The notes: a model not told the origin generated them from the sequence alone. DNA of 64,000 nt from Pseudopithomyces maydicus (GCA_026873275.1 JANTUC010000004.1:186001-250000); one strand, 5' to 3'; shown: positions 43,272 through 55,540, counted from the stretch's first letter. Numbers and translations: made by a program.

Positions 43272-43804
43272 ATGCAGAGCCACGAGACAGGTCTGACTAT
43301 GCTGAACAGGGAGGTGCTTGAGAAGGTGGTCGCGAAGGCGAAAGAGCTCGACACGCATTCGTGGGAACATGTCATCCTTGCTGAGGCTTTACTACAACTG
43401 GAAGATCGAGATTCTTCCATCTTTTTCAAAGAAAATTTCCCGGTTGATAAGTTTCCCTGGGCAAAAATGCAGGGCGCTGAAGGCTTGAGACGCGTCCGCC
43501 AGTATATTCGTTCGGACGGTTTAGAAAACCTTTGCAAAGATAACACCGACGTGGCAGATCCAACCTCTCTCGATGTAGTCGCACGTATTCTGGCCAACAT
43601 CACCCGGAATATATGATTGCAGCAAAAATTCAGGCTGAATATCTACTCAATAAAGCCCCTGAATACGAAAGCAAGATCATTAGCCACCGAAAGATGTCGA
43701 AGAAGCATTGCTTGATTTTGTTTACATGTTTCCGCCTTCTCTAGCTGCGTACGCAGTATTAGTCCACAATTTTGACATATGGAAAAGGTTGTAAAATATT
43801 GTGA
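43272..43804 (+). pseudogene. Truncated GH105/GH88-like hydrolase gene
   Basis: The reading begins with an ATG (MQSHETGLTMLN) and runs to 43616. It continues in two other frames with matching family sequence. Frame 2 (about 43606-43690) reads HPEYMIAAKIQAEYLLNKAP and ISHRK. Frame 3 (about 43690-43804) reads DVEEALLDFVYMFPPSLAAYA. These are the N-terminal landmarks of fungal six-hairpin (alpha/alpha-barrel) glycosidases of the unsaturated rhamnogalacturonyl/glucuronyl hydrolase type. A full protein would be about 350-400 residues; here it stops after about 170 and nothing later continues it. Two single-base losses plus truncation make it a pseudogene. It is divergent to the GH28 gene, so the two may once have been a pectin-degradation pair. 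Confidence 0.7.
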
Positions 43805-44646
43805 GTTATACCGAGAATTATTAATAGGATCCAACCTCCGAACTGGCAAAATATTTGAAATAACCTTCTGAGCTTATTAGTAGTTTTCATCGCCGAAAAA
43901 AAAGTACAGCCTTGCAATGAATGTGTTAATGTTGTGAAAAAGAAGCAACATAGTAGCTGTCCAGATAGAATTTAGTTCTCTCCGATATAGTTCTTGCAAT
44001 GTATATTGATGTTTAGTCTATAGCTTTAAGAACCTTCTTTCAGGGACACAATTAACATGACATCATGGTCTGTTCTGTGGTTCAAGACATCGAACGAGTG
44101 GAAAGAGGTAGAGAAAACATAATAGCAGAACTTCAGATTTGTTTGTTACCCGCTATTTGAGGAAAGGAGATTAGACGTGAGCTGACATTACCGATAACCG
44201 GCAAGTGGTCACACTCAAAGGCTATCCGTGGACATTACCGATATCCGGCTAGTGGTCACACTCAAAGGCTATCCGTGGACATTACCGATACCCGGCAAGT
44301 GGTCACTCAAGGGCTATCCCCAGCGGACGTTACCGACACCCGGCAAGCGGTCACACTCAAGGGCTATGGGCTATCTGTGGACATTACCGACACCCGGCAA
44401 GCCGTCTCACCCAATAACACTACTGAAACCCAGCAAGTTATCTTAAATAGCCCTTTCGACGGTCTGGTGGACATTACCGATACCCGGCAAGCGGTCTCAC
44501 TGATGACATTACTGAAACCCAGCAAGTCATCTAAAGAGCCCTTTCGATTAGTGGACATTACCGACACCCGGTAAGTGGTCTCACTTATTTGCGTCTTTCT
44601 CCTCCCACATTCTCTTTTCCTCCTCTTCGGCCTGCATCTCTTCAAA
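43805..44646. other. AT-rich stretch leading into a minisatellite
   Basis: No gene seen between 43805 and 44181; the right part is the minisatellite 44182-44580. Confidence 0.5.
44182..44580. repeat. Minisatellite, ~9 diverged copies of a 45-60 bp unit
   Basis: The core GACATTACCGACACCCGGC plus AAG and GGTC recurs at irregular spacing, sometimes as a diverged ACTGAAACCCAGCAAGT form. Most changes are transitions. It ends about 65 bp from the stop codon of the next gene. Confidence 0.85.
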
Positions 44647-45941
44647 CTAATCCATCCTCTCCAGGGAGTTGCCCGATGACACCTGCCCCTCCTCCTCCTC
44701 CTCCTCCTCCTCCTCCTCCTCCTCCTCCTCCTCCTCCTCCATAGCCTTGACCAGAGACTCATTCATAGCCTCTTCCTCCTCTATGGCCTTGGCCAGAGAC
44801 TCGTGTATTGCCTGTTCCTCCCGCTGAGCAGGCTCTTTCATTTCCACATCCATGTTGTTGTCTGTGGGAGGGATGGCCTTGATCCCCTTCGCAAGAGCCT
44901 ATCTATATGTGAGTATAGCTTTAAGAAAAAAACGGGGATTATTTTGCTTACAGCTTTGAGACGAGATATCTCCTCGTCTTTTTGTCCCAACTTGGCCTCG
45001 AGCTCGCTATTTGTGGCCTCGAGATCGCGGTTGATGGCCTGCATGTCGTTGAACTTTGACTTCCACACATGAGCCAAATAACTCTCTGCATTATGCTTTT
45101 GTCGCTTGGCCATGGCATCATCGACGAGTTGTGCATCCATGGCCTTGCGTTTAAGGGCCTTGGCTTCGTTGATTGACACAAGTCCTTCGAAATTGGTGAG
45201 ACCCCTCTTGATTAATGCGGCCACTTGAGTTGGTGACGGTCGGATCCTGATGTTCTCATCCTTGTATGGCCTCCGAGAGTATCTGGCATTGTAAAATTCG
45301 TATGACAGGTATCTCTGTGGGCACAAGTTGCCCTGATGAGAGTTAGTGTGGCACGAGCCACAATCGCGTCCACAGGTTCGGGAGTCTGTATGGCCTATTC
45401 CGTATTCCTGAAGGCAGTGTGTACAGACGGTCGAGCTGGCCCGATCCCCAATACCAGGCGGTAGATCGCACTGGTCGGTATACTGGCCAGCTGGTGGAAT
45501 AAACACAAGAACATCCTTCTCGGCATCAGGCTTTTCCATGGGTTCCCTCGCCGGTACACCAAGCCTTGGTGGCGTCTTTGACCTTTTAGGAAGAATGGCC
45601 TCCAACGCTGGGTGTTGAGGGCGGCCACGGGATCCCATGGCATTATTGGCCTGGCCCTGTTGTCCTCCCCCTCTGGAAGATTGGCCTTGCCTAAAAGACG
45701 GCATTTCGCCTCCTGCAGAATATTAGCGAGTAAAGAGTTTATAGTGGTTGCACATACCGCCGCGTGTATAGCCACCGCGTCCACGCCCGCCTCGTCCATG
45801 ACCGGAATATCCCCGGTTACCTTGGCCTCCTTGACCTTGGCCTCCTTGACCTTGGCCTCCTTGACCTTGGCCTCCTCGTCCCCCTTGACCTCCTTGGCCT
45901 CCCGGATGTCTAGGCCCAGTAGGCGGATTAAATCCCGCCAT
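44647..45941 (-). CDS. Gly/Gln-rich, Cys-rich and coiled-coil protein with poly-Glu tail, unknown family
   Basis: Three exons (45941-45758, 45712-44952, 44898-44647) with introns of 45 and 53 bp; 398 residues. N-terminus: MAGFNPPTGPRHP then GGQGQ repeats and an Arg/Gly stretch. Middle: a cysteine cluster (CTHCLQEYGIGH, TCGRDCGSCH, NLCPQRY) resembling zinc knuckles, then PSPTQVAALIKRGL. C-terminus: a charged coiled coil (AINRDLEATNSELEAKLGQKDEE) and a run of 17 glutamates encoded by a CTC/CTT-type repeat. The low-complexity parts make this style similar to the genes at 14722-16069 and 17113-17599. I recognise no named family; nucleic-acid or protein binding is a guess. Confidence 0.6.
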
Positions 45942-48190
45942 GTATGTGTGTATGTGTGTATATATGTGTGTGGTGTGTGGTGTGTGTGGGCAAGAGAGAG
46001 AGAGAGGGGAAGAGATTAAATAAGAGGAGGAGGGGGAGAAAAAAAGAGAGGGTGATTGAGTGAGTGAGTGAGTGAGTGAGTGAGTGAGTGAGTGAGTGAG
46101 TGAATGAGTGAAAGAGAGATAGAGAAAGAGTGGAAGGGATATAATTGATTAACCTGACCACAAGCCCACGGACCAACGACATGTTAAACAAAACTCGTGG
46201 CTTTAAACATTGATTATGCAAACGGAATAGCGGATCACAACGAAGTCAAGGAAAGCGAATCTTAGTTTTAGGGGTCAGTTTTTATTGTGAGTGCAAGAAA
46301 TCAGTCGAGAGCCCTAAATAATAATGGCTTGTTATCAAATTCTTAACAGCCACGAAATCATAAACCCTTTGAGTGGAAAAGCAGCAAAGACCTATCAAAG
46401 ATGCAATCCAATCACCTTGACTGGAGGTTTCGGTGTGGCACTCTACCTTATAGGCGATTTCCAATGTAAAGATGTTTATGAAAGTTTTTGCTTTCTACTG
46501 AAGCGCTGTTTACACTAATCTAACTTGCAAAGCGATCTGTCGCAGAGTCTTCGCATTACTGCATCCAAATGCTCATCGCTCTGATCTACAACTTAGTTTC
46601 TATCGACCTGTGTGTTGGTTCGTTTTGATTTTTGGAAAAAGGTAGCGGTAGAGTAATGCCGAGTAGGTAAAATTAGTTGCAAAAACGTTGTCATCCTCCC
46701 TTGTGACAGTATCAACCTATATTATCACGAAGAGGGGCTTTACTAAGTTATTAATATATATTTTGTGTTCAGAGAAAGCGGCAGCAGAGTAGCTGACTGA
46801 ATGAAAATGCATATAGTGATTATTTATATAGCAGATAGAAGATCTTAATTTTAGAATACAGTAAGCATAACACTGTTGGCAATCATAATTTAGTAGATTT
46901 TATTGATGTATTTAAGTCATCTTCATGCCCACGAAGTACGGTATATAGAGCGGACCAAACTGAAGAGATTTGTGTAGACCGGGAGACTTGGATCGCAAAG
47001 CCGACCGTCAACTCTTTGGAGCATGCTTAGAGAGAGCCTCTGATGACGGGAGATCCCAAGGCCCAATGTTTTGTAATCTTTTTACAGGTCGCTATTCCTG
47101 ATCATCATGATTAGAATAGAGAAAGCAGCTTAATCAAACATTAGTATTACTCTTTCAACTATCTTTTCTCATACATGTAGCCATATCGATGTCTCAAATA
47201 TATATGAGCTGTAAAGAATGATCATTAATCAGAGGTTACTCATAGTCTAATTCCTATCACATATCCCAGGTTGAAACGAACTGTACTGATTAGATAATCT
47301 CCTCGATCGTTGTGTTTCCCCAGGCACGTGTGTTAGCCAACTACGGCAGTTGGTCGCACCTCTCCCAACCGACCGGTTCCGGATGACCGGAATGACGTGG
47401 AATGCATGCGCTAAATCACAACCGAACCATCGTAGAAACTTGGATTGTTCGATATTTCGGATTTTAGACCATAAAAAGCTCCGCTGGTACACTTTTTAAT
47501 GTTGCCTCGGCAGTCAATTCTCTCCGGCGCTTGGCAAGCGGGTGGCTGAGGGGTTACATCCAACCTCATCATCACATCACATCTGGGAATACTAGTTTCG
47601 TGAACATAAACTCGTAGTCAAGATAACTTTACAATAGTAGGGATTTTTCACTTGTCATCTCACTTTCTAAACCAGCAAACGCTTACAAATCTTCGTCAAC
47701 TCTTTAAACTACAAGGTCACCGATTGGGTCTTCTACAACACCTGTTACATTGAGCGTGACATTCTAGGGGAACTTTAATTACGTCTCAGTGGATCTTCTT
47801 TGCAAGCCTAGTGTTCTAGTGCACAGTAAGCACTCTTTGATATTAGTATGTTCTCAATATGTGTCAAGCTTTTCCGCCGACGTAAGCTCAGGTCGCCTAG
47901 TCAGCAATCAGCAACTCTAGGTGTTGTCTAGCACGACGAATTGAAATTTTTGTATCCATCATTTCAACTAGGGCTATGAGTCAAGTGCTCATGAACAACA
48001 AGTTCTTACTCAGATGGCGACACGGAGAGTGTTCCGTCGGAGGTGATCACTTGAGGTTCGGCACATGCAGTGGCAGATCGGTGTAGGTACTAGCATGAGT
48101 TTGCTAATATATCAATACAATCTTCTTATTTCTTGGATTCTTTAGAAGTGAAGAAATTAGTTACCATCTCACAAAGCAAAGTGAACAAAG
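45942..48190. other. AT-rich gene desert with microsatellites
   Basis: Starts with GT-rich and GAGA-rich repeats and the GAGT microsatellite, then about 2 kb of AT-rich sequence without a convincing ORF, RNA gene or transposon. Confidence 0.6.
46057..46111. repeat. (GAGT)n microsatellite
   Basis: About thirteen copies of a 4-bp unit, nearly perfect, flanked by other purine-rich simple sequence. Confidence 0.95.
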
Positions 48191-50546
48191 ATGTGCGGCA
48201 TATCCTGTGTGATCACGCTAAGGGGTAATGCCCCGAAGCCTAACAGTTATGGTGCAAAGAATTTAGCGCAGGCTTACGAGCGAGAACGCGCTGTCCTGAG
48301 TGAACAAATGGAAGAATCCTTGGAGACCATCAAGCATCGAGGTCCTGATGATAGAGGGTATTGGTTTAGTGACTACAACCGCGTGGGTACGTCTATTAAT
48401 TATCCGTTTAACGTTCGAAGCAGCTAAACTTCCAAATAGCCTTGGGACACGTTCGACTATCAATACTGGATCTTTCTCCCGCGGCACAGCAGCCCTTTCA
48501 CGATTTAGAGGGCACCGTTCATGCTGTCATAAGCGGCGAATTCTACGATTGGGAGGAGATCCGAGCAGACCTCATCACTAAAGGCCATAGCTTTGGATCG
48601 CATTGCGACTCTGAGATATTGATCGCGCTTTACAAAGAGTATGGGATGTCCATGACAGAGTATCTCCGTGGCGAGTTTGCATTTGTGCTGTACGATAGCA
48701 AGAGCGAAGTTGTCATAGCAGCGAGAGACAGATATGGAGTAAAGCCACTATTTTACACGGTCCATGAAGGACGCCTGTTGATCGCCAGCGAAATGAAAGC
48801 ATTTTTGGCTTTTGGTTGGCAGCCGGAGTGGGATGTCCAGAGTATACTTCAGACTGGATACTTGGTCGATACAAGGACGCTATTTCAAGGCGTGCAAAAA
48901 CTTCAAGCCGGGCGCTATCTGAGCATCCAATCTTTTAGTACCATTGCACAGATTCAATACTGGGACATGAAGTATCCAAATAAGGTCTGTCGACTCTGAT
49001 CCTGTGCTTTTCAATCGCAAAGACTATGATGCTGACAGTAACAGCACGAGGTTGAGACAAGAACAATAGATGAGATGATTGAGGGCGTCCGGGAACGCTT
49101 ACTCGATGCCGTACGGGTCAGGTTAAGAGCGGATGTCCCGGTAGGCATATTTCTATCCGGCGGATTGGATAGTTCCACCGTAGCTGGTATGGTAAAACAT
49201 CTCATGGTTGAGAAGGGGGTAAATTTAGGTAGCGGGGAGTCTGCTACCGCCAACATCAACTGTTTCTGTATTAAGTTCATGGACAGTCCGGGCGATGAAT
49301 TTGACGAAGAGCGTATGTCTTTCCATCCCTAGTTCCATATCGAAGATGCATGTAAGCTCACATATTTACAGCCATCGCGCAACGAACTGCTGAATGGCTG
49401 GGTGTCAAGAAACACGTCGTGCGAATGACAGAAGACGAGTTCGTGAACAACTACTCTGATTCCATATGGCACTGCGAGTCACCCCTCCCCGACCTCAACT
49501 TTATCGGTAAAGTCGCTTTGTCACGATTAACACGTGAAAAGGGCGTCAAGGTTATACTCACAGGCGAAGGATCAGACGAACAATTTGCAGGGTATGGCCA
49601 ACTACTCGCTGATTATCTTCGCGAACCGGACAAAAGCCTGCCACCCGCCATCTTCACAGACGACATCCGATTGAAATATCTGGCCGAAGAAGAGGGGAGA
49701 GGCCGCGGAGACGAAAGGTCGATAAAACACATGCGTCCAGTCGACCCGCCATCGACCATGTACGCGAAGAGACAAATCAACAATGTCAACACCATTTCAG
49801 TGACCACATTCATAGATATCCAGGAACAATTGGCGTCGTGGACCCACCAGGAGTTCGGTAGCCAAGATCCACGCGCCACGGGCGTACACCATCTCTTGTC
49901 CGGGACCACGCGCAAAAGGATGCAGTCCAAATGGCATCCTCTACATTCCGCCTTGTACATTTGGCAAAAGATCTTCCTCCAGAACATCCTTTTAGTCCTA
50001 CTAGGCGACCGCGTCGAGATGAGCCACTCAATCGAGGGCCGCCAGCCTTTCCTAGACCACAACCTGACAGAGTACGTCAACGGGCTTCCCCCTCGGTCAA
50101 ATTACGATACGACGGGCAAATCATTAGCGAGAAATGGATCTTGAAGGAGGCTGCCAAGCCATTCATCACCGAGGTACGTGCAGACTTTCTGTTAAACTTT
50201 TCTTCCTCTATGGCAAAAACTAATGATGTGTGGGCAGGAGTTGTACAAACGACGCAAACACCCGTTCTCCGCACCAACTACGTATGAAACGGATGGCCCG
50301 TTGCATCGTTACCTTGGCAGTTTGATGACGAGGGAAAATATCGAACAGCTTGGGTTCTTTGAATGGGAGAAGTGCAAGAATTTGGTAGAGAATGGCTTCG
50401 TGCATAAGCAGGCTGGGCAGATGAGAGTTGTTTTCATGATCACGCAGCTCATCGAGTTGAGCAAGCGTTTTGGTGTAAAGCCGGCGCGGCCTGAATATGT
50501 AAGTGATGACAGAGCACCATTTATAGAGGTGCAACCTCGACTTTAG
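48191..50546 (+). CDS. Asparagine synthetase (glutamine-hydrolysing), frame broken once
   Basis: Exons 48191-48386, 48440-48984, 49045-49312, 49372-50173 and 50238-50546; about 706 residues after one base is restored. The N-terminal class II glutamine amidotransferase domain starts with the catalytic Cys2 (MCGISCVITL), then RGPDDRGYW and ALGHVRLSILDLS. The C-terminal synthetase domain has the pyrophosphate loop SGGLDSS, LTGEGSDEQFAGY and SIEGRQPFLDHNLTEYVNGLPP. The reaction makes Asn from Asp, Gln and ATP. At the C5 run 50088-50092 the frame shifts. One extra C gives GLPPSVKLRYDGQIISEKWILKE, the expected family sequence, and makes exon 4 the right length. It stands alone beside an AT-rich desert; a role in amino-acid or specialised metabolism cannot be decided. 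Confidence 0.88.
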
Positions 50547-50636
50547 ACTTGATTTGTTTGTCGGTCAAATATAGTAATAAGCAAGATTTCGCGTCTTTTT
50601 ACCTTGATTGCTTTTCTCGTTCCCCCATTTTCTCAC

Positions 50637-51625
50637 CTACTCCTTCAACTCAGTAACATGCCCCACGATCCCCCTTCTCTCCTCCTCACTCAACCTCATC
50701 CCGAACCACCTCTCCAACGCCTCCACCCTCTCCTCCTCGGTCCGACACTCCTGCACAATCCTCGTCTTCCCACCCGTATTCTCCTTCACCACTCCCCCAA
50801 CCAACATCCTCTTCCCATAAATCTCCTGCTCCTCTTCCTCCCCATCTCCCTTTTCTCTCTCCCCTCTTGCCCCTCCCACCCCCCTCTCCCTCCTCAAAAA
50901 CTTCACAATCAACACCGTATACGTCTGAAAGCTCTCCCCATAACTCCCCGTATACCAATTCATCACCTTGAAATCCGCCTCGGTAAACTCCACCCCCGGA
51001 AACGCATAAAAGCTATTCCACGCCCCCTCCCCCCATTCCTATACTGATAAACCCACTGCTCCTGCCCCGGCACGCGATGCACCTGCTCCGGAATAAACTC
51101 CCACACGAGGCGATTCTCCTGTGGATCGATGTTCCCCGAGACGTTGCCGTGACGCAGGGGAATCGGCGCCGTGGGACCGTCCCCGCCGAAGCCCACGTCG
51201 AGCATGTACCGCGTGCCGCAGCCGGGCAGCGTGACGATGTTGACGAGGTGCACCCAGCCGGTGTAGGGGCCCTGGGGGACGCCGTTGGTGCGGAGGCGGA
51301 TGCGGGCGCCGGCGGTGTAGGCGGTGAAGCCGAGGCCGCGCAGGACGTGGTTGAAGAGGATGCTGGTTTCCATGCAGTAGCCGCCGCGGCCGCGGGCGTC
51401 GGTTACGATCTTCTTGAAGGTGTGTTGGGGGTCGATGGTTATTTTTTTGGTGGGGGAGTAGTGTAGGGATAGGTTTTCGTAGGGGATTGTGGAGATTGTG
51501 TGGACATGGAGGGCGGTGAGGAAGGCGAGGGAGGGCGTGGGTTGATTCGGGGGGTGGTATTTGGTGGGGAGACCGATGTGTTGGACGTATGCTAGGACTT
51601 GCTCTGGGGAGAGGGAAGAGGCCAT
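50637..51625 (-). CDS. Arylamine N-acetyltransferase, frame broken once
   Basis: Intronless, about 329 residues after one base is restored. NAT enzymes transfer acetyl groups to arylamines and hydrazines, in fungi often as detoxification (for example of plant-derived benzoxazinone breakdown products). The catalytic triad is visible: Cys in RGRGGYCMETSILF, His in TGWVHLVNIV and Asp in MLDVGFGG. After WVYQYRNG the frame is lost at two G/C runs (51023-51034). The other frame continues AWNSFYAFPGVEFTEADFKVMNWYTG, the conserved C-terminal part, to the stop at 50637. The total length becomes a multiple of three with exactly one added base. Convergent with the asparagine synthetase gene, 90 bp apart. 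Confidence 0.88.
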
Positions 51626-52115
51626 GGTTTCTGCGTTTCAATTGATATGGTGTTACTGTTGGTATGACTTTTCCTTGATGATGTTGTATAAGGGTACTCT
51701 TCTGAGTCAAGTCAGGCTTGTGAGTCACCAATTAGGTGGATGCGCATCACGACATCCCGGTCCCGGAGCTCGGAGTTCTGTCAAGATACGCTTTTGATAG
51801 ATTATATGCTCGTTTAATACGGGCTTGAGTTGTTGGTGGATACGAAAAAGGTGTAGCAAGCAACGGAACTGATTTTCATAGTAATCGAAGAAGTATCACC
51901 CTCTTAATCATGATCTCATACAGTACATAAAGCATAGTGCTCCATAATCATTTATCTACAAACAGCATTTTTATGGTTTTAGAAAAGACCATACCGGCGA
52001 TAAAGCCCCCTCCAAGACGCCACCGTGAGATATAATGTATTCCGTGTTGAAAATGCCCAGTATGGTATATCCGCAAAACGCCAAAGAAGAAGCCGAATAA
52101 CTCAGCAACTTATCT
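51626..52115. other. Intergenic, promoter of the NAT gene
   Basis: No gene or distinct element seen. Confidence 0.4.
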
Positions 52116-53338
52116 TCACTCCTCCCTCTCCACCCTCCACACCACATTCTTAACCACATACCCCATGCTCTCCCCCTTCCCATGATGCGGATACACCCTC
52201 GGAATCCCCCCAAACCTCGTCGGCCCTGTCCACTTCCACGTCTCCACCCCGTTCCCCTCCTTCTCCTCCCCACAAACCACCAACTTCCTCCCATCCCTCC
52301 TCTTCCAAACCCACGTCTCTCTGTCGTTAAAGAACTCCCCAACAACCGCCTGCAGCTGATCCACCTTCTTCTCAATCGTCTCAAACTCGACCGTCAACTT
52401 TTGCACCGTAGACGGCAGCGGGATGTCGCTCATGGGGAAGAACCTATGCGGCCGGATGGGATGAATGGGGTCGTTGGACTCCCAGTACCACCAATCTGTG
52501 TAGCGGAGGGTGAGAGTGAGTGTAGTGGGTTGACAGACAGCAGGGTCCTTGCGGAAGAGGCCGAAAAAGCCTTGGTGGAGGGCGTTCATTTGGGCGAAGA
52601 TGTGGAAGTGGCGGATGTGGGCCCAGTGTTCCTGGGGCAGGGGATAGGGGGTTAGCTGGGTGTGGTAATTGAGTTGGATGAGGGAAGGAACAACGTACCG
52701 ACTTGAACCAATTCACCCTCGGATGCACATACGTATTCATCCCCGTCCACCTCGTCATCGTATACTCCCTCGGCACCCTCGCCTTCTGCCCCATGTAAAA
52801 GCAAATCTCGAGCCCCCTCAACGGCACCAGCTTTGTTTCTTCGTACACCTATTCGAAGCATCAGCATACACGCATTACCCACAATCCACGCCATCTCCCC
52901 AACAGGTAGGTAGTTAAAACCAACTCACCCTCCTACACGTCCCCACAACCCTCGCATCCACCCTCCCCACCCCCTCATACCCAGGCCTCTTCACAAAGCT
53001 GACCGACTCCCCCGTCCCCTGCCCTCCCTCCTCTCCCTCTCGACATCCCACTCCCGCCCCTCAGGCACATACTCCTGCAGCACGAGGCGGAAAATCTCGT
53101 TCCTCAGCTCAGGCGGGATCTTGCCGAACAGCGGCGACTGCGTCTGGGCGCATACATGTATGTGCTCGCTGTTGAAGACCAAGGATCCTGGCGCGGGGTA
53201 CGATTCTAGGGTTTCTGAGCTGGGGAATTTGGGTGTGGGGGTGGGGGTGATTGGGTGGGAATTGGGTTGGATGCTGCTGCTTCTGCGGGCGAATAGGTCG
53301 TGGAGGCCGACGGGGGTGAGGGGCATGAAGTTGACCAT
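52116..53338 (-). CDS. 2EXR-type protein, frame broken once
   Basis: Three exons (53338-52929, 52848-52699, 52631-52116) give 358 residues after one base is restored. The 2EXR landmarks are SPLFGKIPPELRNEIFRLVLQEYV, later RPGYEGVGRVDARVVGTCRRVYEET, RWTGMNTY and EHWAHIRHFHIFAQM. Frame is lost at the C5 run 53009-53013; one extra base joins REGRGRG to ESVSFVKRPGYEG and makes exon 1 a multiple of three, ending at a canonical donor. The C-terminus is Asp/Glu-Lys rich. Biochemical role unknown, as for most of this family. Confidence 0.75.
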
Positions 53339-54187
53339 TTTGGGGATAGTGGTGTTGGTATGCGGTGTATGGACGCTGTATGGCACGCTGGCTGGAGGTA
53401 AGGCGTGTAGTCGCGGAGTTAACCGATGCCGCCCCGCGTATGTACGTATGGGCGTAGGTATGTAGATCAGCCGAGTGTTGGTTTCCAAAGCGGCGTAGAG
53501 AATGCGCCCCGTACGTACGTCTGCGTCGTCGCTAGCGTCGAGTCGACACCTGCATGGAAAGCTTTCTCCAGTTGGCACGGACCGGACCGTGGGATGTATG
53601 TACGTACGAGGCTGGGCTGGTCAACTCGGCCTATGCTACGTCCGCTGAACCCGTTGGGATAAGAACACAATATGGAGTCCGTGAAACATCTCGACGGGTG
53701 GAAAAATGAGATGCACTTATAAATGGGAGTAGCCTAGCACGAGCGGGGCCCGCCAGCTGCAGGCGACGATTGTCCGCATTCCAGAACCACGCTTCCAGGT
53801 AAGGTTCGCGTCAGGTCACGTGGGGAGATTGCGATTGGAGTTGGCAGGCGAGGAATGACGACATGGGAACGTCTCGCTAAAGGATGCAGGTTGACCGCTT
53901 CTCAGTGGACTGCGAGGTTCGTCACATGGGAACGGCGTTAGCATGTGTGAGGCGTGGTCAACATTATCTGGTTTGGGCAGGTCGTACGATAGATAAGGTG
54001 GAGCAAGTCGTGTGCTGGTCTATACAGTATTGATTTTGGCTGACTGAGGTGAACAACTTCGAGTGTCGAAGGATGAAGAATGTGAAGTGTATGTAAATCG
54101 AAGGGGGACTATGTATACCACTGCCACCCACAGAAACGATAAATATATACAAAGTAACAGATAGATAACATTACATCCTCCACCCCA
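53339..54187. other. Intergenic, no gene seen
   Basis: Upstream of one 2EXR gene and downstream of the next. The sequence TACGTACG-like words recur (53450-53610) without a clear unit. Confidence 0.4.
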
Positions 54188-55540
54188 TCAAGGCATCCTC
54201 ACACTCATCCCCTCCACACTGTCAAAAAACTCCTTCTGCTCATCCATATCCTTCTCCAACTCCCCCGGAGACTTCCCCCTCCTCTCATCACTCATATACC
54301 CCTGATTCGAACTATACGCCTTGTACCACGCCCTGCACATATCCCTCCAGGAGCGCCCCTCCCTCAGCCCCGCCAACCGCCAGTGCCCCTCTTGCAGATC
54401 AACCCCGTTCTCCTGCAACCGCACGTGCTGCACGCTGCCAAATGCCTGCCGCAGGATGCGCACCACCATCTGCACGTGCTCAGGCTGCACGCCTTGAAGG
54501 TCGAGAGTGAGAGTTTGCAAGTGCAGTTCGCGGGCAAGGTCTTGGATCTGACACCGCCAGAAGTATTGCAGGCCGTGCGGGGATGTGTAGGCTGGGGGGT
54601 CGAAGAGGGCGAAGACGGGGTCTGGGGAGAGCCAGCGGAGGCAATGCAGGGGCGCCAGTGACGAGAACTTGAAGGTTACGCGGCGGAGGTTTTTGCGGTT
54701 CTCCGGGCCAGATACCCAGAGGAAGTTTGTGAAGCCTGTGAGCTCGAATTGGAACTTCGTGGTGCGGTAGATCCACGGCGCCATGTGGGCGTTTAACGAT
54801 TTGCAGACGCGCAGCATGACTGACAGTGTGATTGGGGACTTGGGCCGTGGGTAGAAGTTCTCCGATATGTGTGGCACAGGGAAGTCAGACGTGCGGTGGC
54901 GGCACGGGCGATACATGCCCGTGAGGCCTGCGGCGGTGACCCATATCATATCCTGAATCTCCTGCGGGAGGCGTAGGAAATGGTGGAATATGGGCCCGAT
55001 TCTGATGCTGGTATTGGGGTCTTCTTCGGGCTGTGGGGTGGATTTGGTCGTTGGGTCTGCCTTTCTGGCTTTATTGATCACGTCGCGGAAGGCGGGGATT
55101 CGGGGGTGGGAAGCTTGGGCGCGTTTCCCCTTGCCCCAGGCTTCTTTGAGTTCTCGTGTTTTGCGTTCGGCTTGGAGGAGCAGCAGGTGCTCTTTGTTGA
55201 AGAAGTCTCGGGCGCTCATCCACCCTGAGCCGCAGCGGATGACCATCGCGTACCTCGCATCTTGTGTACGTGGTGGGAAAAGGCGTATTATGATCTGCTT
55301 CCGTGTCTTTTGAGAATCGGCATGTGTGAGAGCGCACTTGACCGACTTTCCTAGTTGGAACGTCTCGCCTTCACTGCCGGTGGGCAGGATATCGATTCTG
55401 CCGTGGAATTGCGCGCTCGACTCGTGATCCGAAGCCCATTGCTTGAGATGATCCATGAAAGCCTGGAAGTTGTGATCTTGGGTGAAATCTTGAGAGGATG
55501 AATCTGCTTGGGAATTGCTCTGTGGGGATGACTCTGCCAT
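54188..55540 (-). CDS. 2EXR-type protein
   Basis: Single exon, 450 residues from the ATG at 55540; the codon 14 positions upstream is TTG, not a start. The N-terminal 200 residues are unrecognised and Ser/Gln rich at first (MAESSPQSNSQADSSSQ). The 2EXR region begins HHFLRLPQEIQDMIWVTAAGL and continues LSVMLRVCKSLNAHMAPWIYRTTKFQFE, followed by leucine-rich segments (LQTLTLDLQGVQPEHVQ). Function unknown. It is longer than the other copies at 18398 and 52116. Confidence 0.7.
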   Translation of the reverse strand: MAESSPQSNSQADSSSQDFTQDHNFQAFMDHLKQWASDHESSAQFHGRIDILPTGSEGETFQLGKSVKCALTHADSQKTRKQIIIRLFPPRTQDARYAMVIRCGSGWMSARDFFNKEHLLLLQAERKTRELKEAWGKGKRAQASHPRIPAFRDVINKARKADPTTKSTPQPEEDPNTSIRIGPIFHHFLRLPQEIQDMIWVTAAGLTGMYRPCRHRTSDFPVPHISENFYPRPKSPITLSVMLRVCKSLNAHMAPWIYRTTKFQFELTGFTNFLWVSGPENRKNLRRVTFKFSSLAPLHCLRWLSPDPVFALFDPPAYTSPHGLQYFWRCQIQDLARELHLQTLTLDLQGVQPEHVQMVVRILRQAFGSVQHVRLQENGVDLQEGHWRLAGLREGRSWRDMCRAWYKAYSSNQGYMSDERRGKSPGELEKDMDEQKEFFDSVEGMSVRMP

